DNA of 20,185 bases from positions 1 through 20,185 of IMG/VR virus record IMGVR_UViG_3300031952_001450; one strand, 5' to 3'. Source of the DNA: a virus. Below the pieces are notes generated by a model. The model made no database searches, was not told the DNA's origin, and was given only the letters and a program-made list of their open reading frames with translations. The translations under genes and the position numbers were made by a program. This document shows positions 14,141-19,911 of this stretch, in pieces. Numbering within the stretch: position 1 is the first letter of the stretch; each line of letters begins with the position of its first letter.

Positions 14141-15216
14141 TTCAGGGTTATTGATATACTACCATCTTCTTCGGATTTATATTCACTACCATCTTCATTT
14201 TTCTTTATAGGGGTGTTTGTTGATTTACTAATAGCCCCCTTTAATATATCTAACGGGTCTTCACCAGAATTAAACCCTGAATTTGTTTTATAAACATTAT
14301 AGTGAAGGTGAGGTGCGGTACCGCTAGCATTTCCGCTATTACCTAAAGTCCCTACCTGCTGACCCGCTGACACAAACTCACCTTCTTTAACTGTTATTGA
14401 ATCTAAATGTCCCAACCAATGAGAGAAACCTGTTTTATCGTCTTGAACAATAACAGTTAATCCGTTAGACCCGTATTTAACTTTTCCATCAACAGGGGCT
14501 ACAATAGGTGTACCTTTTTTACCAAATATATCCACCCCAATATGTCCATTTTTATGACCACCGGCACCTGCATTTGTTGCTTTTCTTGTGAAATCAGTAT
14601 TAGCGGTTCCGGCGGGATTATTAAAATCGTCCCAATTTTTATCCCAACCAATATTATATTGACCGCCCGCAATTGGAAAAGTGTCAATATTAGGTAGTGA
14701 CTCATTTAAATGTCTAAATGATTCGTTTAATTTATTATCTGTTTTGAATTTAATAACCGCAGATCCGGTTTCAGATCCAAATAAACCATCAACACCAAAT
14801 TTAGGTAATTCATAACCTAATAATTGTAATGCGATTTGAACTGTCTCAACATCCTTTTGGAAGTCCATTTTACCCTTTTGTTGTTGGGATATAGGTGATT
14901 CTATTGATTCTAAAGTTTTATAGAATTCCGCAACATCGTCATCTACAAGATCAGCTTTCTTAGGGTCATCAATCTTAACATCACCTTCTTTGTCCTTTTT
15001 ACCTGAGAATATGTTATTAAAAAAATTTTTTAGTTTTTGTTCGCCGATTAATTTTTCTTCTACATACGATTCATTATCAACCAACGGTCTCACATCCCCA
15101 AGTTTTGAATTTAATAACTTTTTAAAGTTTTCGGTTACAACTCTAATTTCACTTGTATATTGATTACGAATACTATTTTTCTCGTCTTCCGATAAATTAT
15201 TTAATAAGTGTTTCAT
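14137..15216 (-). CDS. M23 metallopeptidase with peptidoglycan-binding domain (359 aa)
   Basis: The N-terminal 50 residues begin MKHLLNNLSEDEKNSIRNQY. Residues 55-161 are the copy of the duplicated linker and peptidoglycan-binding module, containing LLGYELPKFGVDGLFGSET. Residues 185-325 are an M23 peptidase with H225 and D229 in GHIGVDI, H270 in LGHL, and HLH (303-305), a complete zinc site, so an active endopeptidase on peptide cross-links is likely. It lacks the nucleotidyltransferase domain of its paralogue and has no signal peptide. A terminator separates it from the preceding gene, and TATTTAT lies 15 nt upstream, so this looks like the head of a transcription unit. Confidence 0.85.
   Translation of the reverse strand: MKHLLNNLSEDEKNSIRNQYTSEIRVVTENFKKLLNSKLGDVRPLVDNESYVEEKLIGEQKLKNFFNNIFSGKKDKEGDVKIDDPKKADLVDDDVAEFYKTLESIESPISQQQKGKMDFQKDVETVQIALQLLGYELPKFGVDGLFGSETGSAVIKFKTDNKLNESFRHLNESLPNIDTFPIAGGQYNIGWDKNWDDFNNPAGTANTDFTRKATNAGAGGHKNGHIGVDIFGKKGTPIVAPVDGKVKYGSNGLTVIVQDDKTGFSHWLGHLDSITVKEGEFVSAGQQVGTLGNSGNASGTAPHLHYNVYKTNSGFNSGEDPLDILKGAISKSTNTPIKKNEDGSEYKSEEDGSISITLK
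14731..15054 (-). repeat. Duplicated linker plus peptidoglycan-binding module, copy B
   Basis: Residues 55-162 of the M23 gene; partner of copy A at 12216-12539, same strand, about 2.5 kb apart. Confidence 0.85.
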
Positions 15217-15231
15217 TTTTTTTTATTTATT

Positions 15232-15240
15232 ATAAATATC
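15232..15240 (-). promoter_or_regulatory. TATTTAT element upstream of M23 gene
   Basis: The coding strand reads GATATTTAT followed by AATAAATA, 15 nt before ATG 15216, just after a terminator. Confidence 0.45.
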
Positions 15241-15250
15241 ATATATAATG

Positions 15251-15277
15251 AAAAACCCCTCTTTTTGGGGAGGGGTT
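15251..15277 (-). terminator. Intrinsic terminator after the 129-aa gene
   Basis: Minus-strand arms AACCCCTC and GAGGGGTT form an 8-bp GC-rich stem (15254-15261 with 15270-15277) followed by a U-run. It lies 28 nt after the stop at 15306. Confidence 0.8.
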
Positions 15278-15305
15278 ATCAATTTTATTTTAGAAACAAT
15301 AAAGT

Positions 15306-15695
15306 TTAAGACCAAGAAGCGTCTCCAATATCACCTTGATACTTTCTAAATTCTCTATCGTGGTCAAATCCAGATTCACCACCACTCTTTTGTGGTCTTC
15401 TAGTTTTGATTGTTAAAGGTTTTCCTGTTTTTTCTTTATATGTGTTAAACATTGCCTTACCCATATCACCACCTAAAGATCTTCTTTTTGGATGTTTTTC
15501 GTGAAATGATTCATAGTCATTAAATTCCTCTGAATCAAAATCATCATCATTTATATCATCGTCAGAGAATTGGTCGGTATCCATATCAACCCATTTTTCA
15601 TCACCACCAAATGAACCATATCTTTCACCTTCGCTGATTATTCTTTTTACTAACCTAACTAAATCACTTTCTGTTAATCTTACAATTTTTTTCAT
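15306..15695 (-). CDS. Unknown acidic 129-aa protein with candidate head-targeting leader
   Basis: The N-terminus MKKIVRLTESDLVRLVKRII (1-20) is an amphipathic basic helix, followed by SE and Gly23. ISE/G fits the [LI]-x-E/[AGS] rule of gp21-type proteases, and the arrangement is like the capsid-targeting sequences of T4 internal proteins. The same LTESxLV motif occurs in the 246-aa protein at 8291-9031. After the leader the protein is very acidic (residues 38-60 are mostly Asp and Glu) and then basic, without a recognisable fold. An internal head protein is a reasonable hypothesis, not shown. It has its own TATTTAT and a downstream terminator, so it appears monocistronic. Confidence 0.65.
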   Translation of the reverse strand: MKKIVRLTESDLVRLVKRIISEGERYGSFGGDEKWVDMDTDQFSDDDINDDDFDSEEFNDYESFHEKHPKRRSLGGDMGKAMFNTYKEKTGKPLTIKTRRPQKSGGESGFDHDREFRKYQGDIGDASWS

Positions 15696-15710
15696 AATAT
15701 AATTTTTATT

Positions 15711-15721
15711 ATAAATATATT
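15711..15721 (-). promoter_or_regulatory. TATTTAT element upstream of the 129-aa gene
   Basis: The coding strand reads ATATATTTAT, 15 nt before ATG 15695. Confidence 0.4.
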
Positions 15722-15741
15722 ACGACTTGTAAAAAAAATAT

Positions 15742-16113
15742 TTAAAGCAAAGATATCTTTTTCTTTTTCTCAACCTTAGTTTCGTTAGGGATAAACACAC
15801 TTAATAATCCATCCTCAATAGTTGCTTCAAGTTTAGAGGTGTCAATATTTAATCCCAAGTCATAAGAGAAGTGAACACTCTTAGTTTTATCACCACTTGA
15901 TGATTTAATCACACGACTACCATCAATGGTTAAAATTGTGTCATCAACATCAACTTTTAAATTTGACTTATTAAATCCGGGAACACTAAATACGTAGTAA
16001 GCCCCATCTTCGGTTTTATGAACATCATAGTCACTGACATAATTTCTTCTGAATTTAACATCAGTAAAGTCGTTTAGGATTGTGTCGAAAATTGATAAAT
16101 TTCCTGTTTTCAT
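15742..16113 (-). CDS. hsp20: Small heat-shock protein (Hsp20 / alpha-crystallin family)
   Basis: 123 aa, with an alpha-crystallin domain at about 30-112: YYVFSVPGFNKSNLKVDVDD (39-58), LTIDGSR, and TIEDGLLSVFIP, the family's A-x-x-x-G-x-L signature in variant form. The C-terminal KKISLL resembles the I-x-I/V tail used for oligomer assembly. These ATP-independent holdases bind unfolding proteins; Hsp20 genes are known in T4-like cyanophages. The N-terminal arm is short. It is transcribed away from the ClpC-like gene across a shared 153-bp region, so the two may be co-regulated and may act in sequence: holding, then unfolding. Confidence 0.88.
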   Translation of the reverse strand: MKTGNLSIFDTILNDFTDVKFRRNYVSDYDVHKTEDGAYYVFSVPGFNKSNLKVDVDDTILTIDGSRVIKSSSGDKTKSVHFSYDLGLNIDTSKLEATIEDGLLSVFIPNETKVEKKKKISLL

Positions 16114-16173
16114 AGTTTTTTAAATTTTTATGTTTATTATTTGATTGTGGATTATTCAAGAGGTGTGCCAAAT

Positions 16174-16181
16174 CAAATATA
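16174..16181 (-). promoter_or_regulatory. Possible Bacteroidota -7 box for hsp20
   Basis: The coding strand reads TATATTTG, an exact TAnnTTTG. No convincing TTTG lies at the usual spacing upstream, so it is tentative. Confidence 0.3.
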
Positions 16182-16216
16182 TGACATTTTGTCAGTTAGT
16201 GTATGACAATTTGACA
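16182..16216. promoter_or_regulatory. TGACA/TGTCA repeat cluster (candidate operator)
   Basis: TGACA occurs at 16182-16186, TGTCA at 16190-16194 (together a perfect 13-bp palindrome), and TGACA again at 16204-16208 and 16212-16216. It sits between the divergent hsp20 and clpC-like starts, next to the hsp20 -7 box and overlapping the clpC-like -35 box. It is not a CIRCE element. Confidence 0.5.
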
Positions 16217-16238
16217 CTATTGAATTATTGACTATGAT
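16211..16238 (+). promoter_or_regulatory. Sigma70-like promoter for the ClpC-like gene
   Basis: TTGACA (16211-16216), then 16 nt, then TATGAT (16233-16238). An alternative reading in Bacteroidota terms is TTTG (16210-16213) and TTTG (16238-16241). Transcription would begin near 16245. Confidence 0.5.
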
Positions 16239-16240
16239 TT

Positions 16241-16251
16241 GATATATTTAT
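16241..16251 (+). promoter_or_regulatory. TATTTAT element upstream of the ClpC-like gene
   Basis: GATATATTTAT lies 15 nt before ATG 16267. It is the only plus-strand copy in a gene leader, matching the orientation of its gene. Confidence 0.4.
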
Positions 16252-16266
16252 TAAAAAAATAAGATT

Positions 16267-18309
16267 ATGAATGAGATAATGGACGGAGATGGACCTTCAT
16301 CAAGAAAAAAAGGAGACAACGATAGTGGTACTCCTGTACTGGATAACTTCAGTAAAGATTTAAATAAATTGGCCGAGGAAGGTAAATTAGATTCAGTTAT
16401 TGGTAGAGATAAGGAGATATTAAGAATCGCTCAGATCTTATCAAGAAGAAAGAAAAACAATCCTATTATCATTGGAGAACCAGGTTGTGGTAAGACCGCA
16501 ATTGTTGAGGGATTGGCAATGAAAATCCAACAGGGAGAATGCCCAAGAAATTTGGCGGATAAGAGAATCGTCCTATTAGATATGACATCCATTGTTGCGG
16601 GAACAAAATACAGAGGTCAGTTTGAGGAAAGAATGAAAGTGATTATTGAAGAATTACAATCACATCCCAACATTATTATCTTCATAGATGAGATTCACAC
16701 CATTGTAGGTGCGGGTAATTCATCGGGGTCATTGGATGCTTCAAACATATTCAAACCGGCACTAGCGAGAGGTGAGATTCAATGTATCGGAGCGACAACA
16801 CTTGATGAATACCGTAAAAACTTTGAGAAGGACGGAGCATTAGAAAGAAGATTCCAAAAAGTAGTGGTTGACCCTTCAACGAAAGAAGAAACTCTACAAA
16901 TTCTAAAAAACTCAAAAGACAAATACGAGAGTTACCATAAAGTTATTTTTAGTGACGAAGTGTTAATCACTTGTGTTGATTTGGCCGACAGATATATCAC
17001 AGATAGAGAGTTTCCTGATAAGGCGTTTGACATTATGGATGAAGTTGGAGCAAGAAGTCAGGTGGATATTAAAATGCCTGAAGTTATTGAGAAATTGAAA
17101 TTGGACGCAATTGATATTAAACAACAAAAGATTGATGTTGTAAAAAAACAAAATTACGAACAAGCAGCAGAACTTAGAGATAAGGAGAAAAAAATTCTGA
17201 ATAAACTTCATGTGGAAAAAATGAAGTTTGAGGAGGAAATGAATATCAATAAGAAAGAAGTTGAAATTGAGTTAGTTTATGAGGTAGTATCCAATATGAC
17301 AAAAATTCCTGTTGGAAAACTTAACATTGACGATTCAAAATCATTGGTTGATTTGGAAGTTAATATCGGGTCGAAAGTTATTGGTCAATCCGAAGCGGTT
17401 TCAAAAATTTCAAAGGCAATTAGAAGAAATAGATTAGGTATTAAAGACCCAAATAGACCCATAGGATCGTTTATCTTCTTGGGATCCACAGGTGTGGGTA
17501 AAACTCACTTGGCAAAGCAATTGGCAAAAGAGATATTCGGTAGTGAAGATTCTTTAATTAGAGTTGATATGTCCGAATATCAAGAAAAACACTCAATCTC
17601 TCGTTTAATCGGATCTCCTCCGGGATATGTTGGTTATGATGAAGGTGGTCAATTAACTGAACAAGTTAAAAACAAACCATACTCTGTTATTTTATTTGAT
17701 GAGATTGAGAAAGCAAATAAAGACATATTCTCAACTTTACTACAGGTATTGGATGATGGTCACCTCACAGATGGATTGGGAAGAAAAATCAATTTCAAAA
17801 ATTGTCTTATTATTATGACATCAAATATTGGTGTTAAGAAATTACAAGACTTCGGAGCTGGTGTTGGATTCCAAACCAAATCATACGTTGAAGAAGAACA
17901 AAAACGAGATATCCTTAAAAAGGAACTTCAAAAATTCTTCGCACCTGAATTCCTAAACAGAATTGATGATGTGATAATCTTTAACACCCTAAAACAAGAA
18001 CAAATTAACGAAATCGTTAAGATTGAACTTAATAAGTTATCATCAAGATTGACTAAAATCAAATACCAATTTAAATTTGAATCTTCGGTAACTGATATGA
18101 TATCAAAAGTGGGGTTTGATGAAATGTATGGAGCAAGACCTTTAAAGAGAGCAATCCAAGATAAAATTGAGGATTATATTTCCGAGGAAGTTCTTAGAGG
18201 GGAACTTAAAACCGAAACCCCTTATGTGGTTACGGCAGAGAATGACGTTATTATTATAACGGAAGAGAAAAAAGGAAAGAAGGGTAAATCAAAAAAGGAG
18301 GTCGAATGA
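16267..18309 (+). CDS. ClpC-type AAA+ unfoldase lacking the N-domain (680 aa)
   Basis: Two AAA+ modules are complete. D1 has Walker A GEPGCGKT (70-77), pore loop TKYRGQFE (113-120) and Walker B IIFIDE (137-142). D2 has Walker A GSTGVGKT (406-413), pore loop GYVGYDEGG (453-461) and Walker B VILFDE (474-479). The short middle segment has a UVR-like motif NYEQAAELRDKEKK (296-309), as in ClpC, rather than the long ClpB coiled coil. GAGVGFQ (530-536) carries VGF, a ClpP-docking tripeptide, so it may work with a protease. The first AAA+ motif is about 140 residues earlier than in full ClpC: the adaptor-binding N-domain is missing and replaced by a short Ser/Gly/Asp-rich tail. The C-terminus is Lys-rich. 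It is the only plus-strand gene here and ends inside its terminator. Confidence 0.9.
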   Translation: MNEIMDGDGPSSRKKGDNDSGTPVLDNFSKDLNKLAEEGKLDSVIGRDKEILRIAQILSRRKKNNPIIIGEPGCGKTAIVEGLAMKIQQGECPRNLADKRIVLLDMTSIVAGTKYRGQFEERMKVIIEELQSHPNIIIFIDEIHTIVGAGNSSGSLDASNIFKPALARGEIQCIGATTLDEYRKNFEKDGALERRFQKVVVDPSTKEETLQILKNSKDKYESYHKVIFSDEVLITCVDLADRYITDREFPDKAFDIMDEVGARSQVDIKMPEVIEKLKLDAIDIKQQKIDVVKKQNYEQAAELRDKEKKILNKLHVEKMKFEEEMNINKKEVEIELVYEVVSNMTKIPVGKLNIDDSKSLVDLEVNIGSKVIGQSEAVSKISKAIRRNRLGIKDPNRPIGSFIFLGSTGVGKTHLAKQLAKEIFGSEDSLIRVDMSEYQEKHSISRLIGSPPGYVGYDEGGQLTEQVKNKPYSVILFDEIEKANKDIFSTLLQVLDDGHLTDGLGRKINFKNCLIIMTSNIGVKKLQDFGAGVGFQTKSYVEEEQKRDILKKELQKFFAPEFLNRIDDVIIFNTLKQEQINEIVKIELNKLSSRLTKIKYQFKFESSVTDMISKVGFDEMYGARPLKRAIQDKIEDYISEEVLRGELKTETPYVVTAENDVIIITEEKKGKKGKSKKEVE

Positions 18310-18318
18310 CCTCCTTTT
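18293..18318. terminator. Bidirectional intrinsic terminator after the ClpC-like gene
   Basis: AAAAGGAGGTC (18293-18303) pairs with GACCTCCTTTT (18308-18318) around a GAAT loop. The TGA stop of the gene (18307-18309) lies in the loop and stem. The A and T flanks let it work both ways between convergent genes. Confidence 0.85.
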
Positions 18319-18355
18319 CCTTTCTGCCACCCAAATTTTATTTCAGATGAAGTGT

Positions 18356-18436
18356 TCATAACTTGATGGAGGCTGACACATAACCTTTCCCACCCAGTCG
18401 ACTTATATTATAATCCTCATCGACCTTCGGATTTTG
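18356..18436 (-). pseudogene. Coding-like in-frame extension after the stop of the 182-aa gene
   Basis: Continuing in frame past TAA at 18439-18437 gives 26 more codons (QNPKVDEDYNISRLGGKGYV, then SASIKL) before TGA at 18358-18356. The composition is protein-like, more so than the AT-rich spacers elsewhere. It may be the lost C-terminus of an ancestral longer protein or a readthrough extension. No start codon serves it separately. It is not a tRNA: I see no cloverleaf or GTTC arm. Confidence 0.4.
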
Positions 18437-18985
18437 TTATACAAATATATGAATAATTTCTGACTTTACAACATGTTCTAAAAAAATATTTAATTTTTGG
18501 GTATGATATGCGGGATTATATAGATTTGATAATGGGGTTCCGTCTTTTAAAATAGTCACTATCTCAAAACTTATGTAATTACTATTTTTATCATAATCAC
18601 GAATTAGTAAAACAATTTGACAAAAATCATCTTTAACCTCAACTATTACGAACTTAGGTGAATCGTACTTACTTATTTTTCCACTTCTATTATCTTTATT
18701 AATATATTTACGGTCAACTATTGGACTTTTTTCCTCCCTGTAATCACCAAAAAATCTTTTATTAAGTTGAGGTAAAGCTCTTCTGAATTTATCTATAATA
18801 TCTGATTTAGTAACATCTGATGTATTTTCAGGTCTTTTGGCTCTATCTACACCGTGTCTATCGGTAGATAACTCAAAAATATTACCTTCGTATTTTTCAG
18901 ATGTGATTAACCCTTTTACAATGAATTTATCAACTTTAATCGGTTGCTCACAAATTATTTTATTAAGAAAATTTATTAATTTCAT
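18437..18985 (-). CDS. Unknown 182-aa protein
   Basis: No family is recognised. The start is taken at ATG 18985 (MKLINFLNKIICEQP) and not the more upstream ATG at 19021. The upstream one lies inside the terminator of the previous gene, and GATATTTAT ends 4 nt before 18985. The short N-terminal hydrophobic/basic helix ending IICE is reminiscent of the head-targeting leaders proposed for other proteins here, but with Gln after Glu. The body contains a RFFGDYREEKSPIVDRKY segment and a beta-rich C-terminal half (KFVIVEVKDDFCQIVLLIRD). It lies between two near-identical terminators. Confidence 0.65.
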   Translation of the reverse strand: MKLINFLNKIICEQPIKVDKFIVKGLITSEKYEGNIFELSTDRHGVDRAKRPENTSDVTKSDIIDKFRRALPQLNKRFFGDYREEKSPIVDRKYINKDNRSGKISKYDSPKFVIVEVKDDFCQIVLLIRDYDKNSNYISFEIVTILKDGTPLSNLYNPAYHTQKLNIFLEHVVKSEIIHIFV

Positions 18986-18989
18986 AATA

Positions 18990-18998
18990 ATAAATATC
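18990..18998 (-). promoter_or_regulatory. TATTTAT element that decides the start of the 182-aa gene
   Basis: The coding strand reads GATATTTAT ending 4 nt before ATG 18985. Confidence 0.4.
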
Positions 18999-19000
18999 CC

Positions 19001-19034
19001 AAAATAAAAAAAGGAGACCAAATGACCTCCTTTT
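19001..19034 (-). terminator. Intrinsic terminator after the M20 peptidase gene
   Basis: In the minus-strand RNA GGAGGUC (19030-19024) pairs with GGUCUCC (19019-19013) using two G-U pairs around a 4-nt loop. A run of U follows. It begins about 11 nt after the stop. Confidence 0.8.
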
Positions 19035-19041
19035 CAACATT

Positions 19042-19875
19042 TTAAAATGGACTATAAATTTTATTAGGTTTCTCCTCTTTAAATTGGTGTTTGGTGTAAC
19101 CTAATGATTCTATCATTTTTTTACCAACTTTGATACCATTGTAGACATCCTCAACCACCACATATTCATTTGCAGTGTGGTAATCGTAGTACCCAATGGA
19201 GATATTGATACAAGAAAAATCAAAAGATTCTTTAAGAGCGTAAACATCGGTGTAAGGGTGTGAGAAATATTTTAATTTATCAGGAAAACTTTCAGTTAGA
19301 ACTTTATCACATTCTTTAAAGAAGTCAGTCCGTCTGTCAAATAATGTTGTTCCCCAACATCTTTCAGTAACCATCCAATTTTCGGGAGCGTCAAACTGAA
19401 TTGCATAACCTACATTAGTAAAAAATATCTTATCCGCCTTACGAGACCCGTGGCATCCCGTTTCTTCGGAAACAAAAAACGCCGCCTTTAGATTCGGTAA
19501 CTCCTTTAGTAATTCTAAACAAGCATAAACACCGCATTTATCATCACCTCCGATACCCGTTGGGTTTCCGTGGTTATTGTACGCCTTTAAGGATAACTTA
19601 ATCTCACCTTGAGCATTTTTAAGTTGTTCTTCGGTAACATTAATTGAATCTATATTATGAACGGTGTCGGTGTGAGATACAACACAGGGGAACATAAAAT
19701 CTTCGGGTAATTCACCTGTTTGTTTAGTGGCATAAACATTAAGATGTTCATCCACCGTATGATTAATGTTGTTTTCAGTTAACCAATCAATAAGAAATTG
19801 AACCATCTGTTCTTCCTTATATGTTTTACTTGGTACGGACAATACGTCCTTGAGTAATTGATAGTTTCTTTCCAT
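19042..19875 (-). CDS. M20-type zinc metallopeptidase, short form (277 aa)
   Basis: All metal-site positions of M20 peptidases (peptidase T-like) can be seen: H68 and D70 in VVSHTDTV, D111 in GIGGDDKCGVY, E137/E138 in SEETG, D162 in FDAP, and H233 in DYHTANEYV. It is probably an aminotripeptidase/dipeptidase or amidohydrolase acting on small peptides in the cytoplasm. Typical members have 370-410 aa because of a lid/dimerisation domain of about 110 residues between the last two ligands. Here only 70 residues separate D162 and H233, so that domain is absent or very reduced. It is monocistronic by its own terminator. A role in recycling amino acids during infection is inference. Confidence 0.83.
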   Translation of the reverse strand: MERNYQLLKDVLSVPSKTYKEEQMVQFLIDWLTENNINHTVDEHLNVYATKQTGELPEDFMFPCVVSHTDTVHNIDSINVTEEQLKNAQGEIKLSLKAYNNHGNPTGIGGDDKCGVYACLELLKELPNLKAAFFVSEETGCHGSRKADKIFFTNVGYAIQFDAPENWMVTERCWGTTLFDRRTDFFKECDKVLTESFPDKLKYFSHPYTDVYALKESFDFSCINISIGYYDYHTANEYVVVEDVYNGIKVGKKMIESLGYTKHQFKEEKPNKIYSPF

Positions 19876-19879
19876 AAGA

Positions 19880-19910
19880 CAAAACTACTAAAAGTTTTTA
19901 ACAAAACAAA
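19880..19910 (-). promoter_or_regulatory. Possible Bacteroidota-type promoter for the M20 gene
   Basis: The coding strand has TTTG (19910-19907), 19 nt, then TAGTTTTG (19887-19880), matching TTTG-N19-TAnnTTTG. It lies so near ATG 19875 that the transcript would be almost leaderless. T-rich background makes chance possible. Confidence 0.35.
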
Positions 19911-19911
19911 A

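Noticed and set aside
16148-16171. Sigma54-like TTGGCAC-N5-TTGA on the minus strand before hsp20
   Set aside because: The spacing fits but the essential -12 GC is GA, and no enhancer-binding context is known here.
16267-18309. Annotation as ClpB disaggregase
   Set aside because: The long ClpB middle coiled coil is missing and a VGF loop and UVR-like motif are present, which point to ClpC.
18319-18436. Possible tRNA or small RNA in the gap after the ClpC-like gene
   Set aside because: No acceptor stem, anticodon arm or GTTCRA loop could be built; the minus strand instead reads as an in-frame protein extension.
18986-19021. Upstream start for the 182-aa gene at 19021
   Set aside because: That ATG lies in the terminator hairpin of the M20 gene and the added residues MVSFFYFGIFII are encoded by the U-tract region; the TATTTAT element is directly before ATG 18985.
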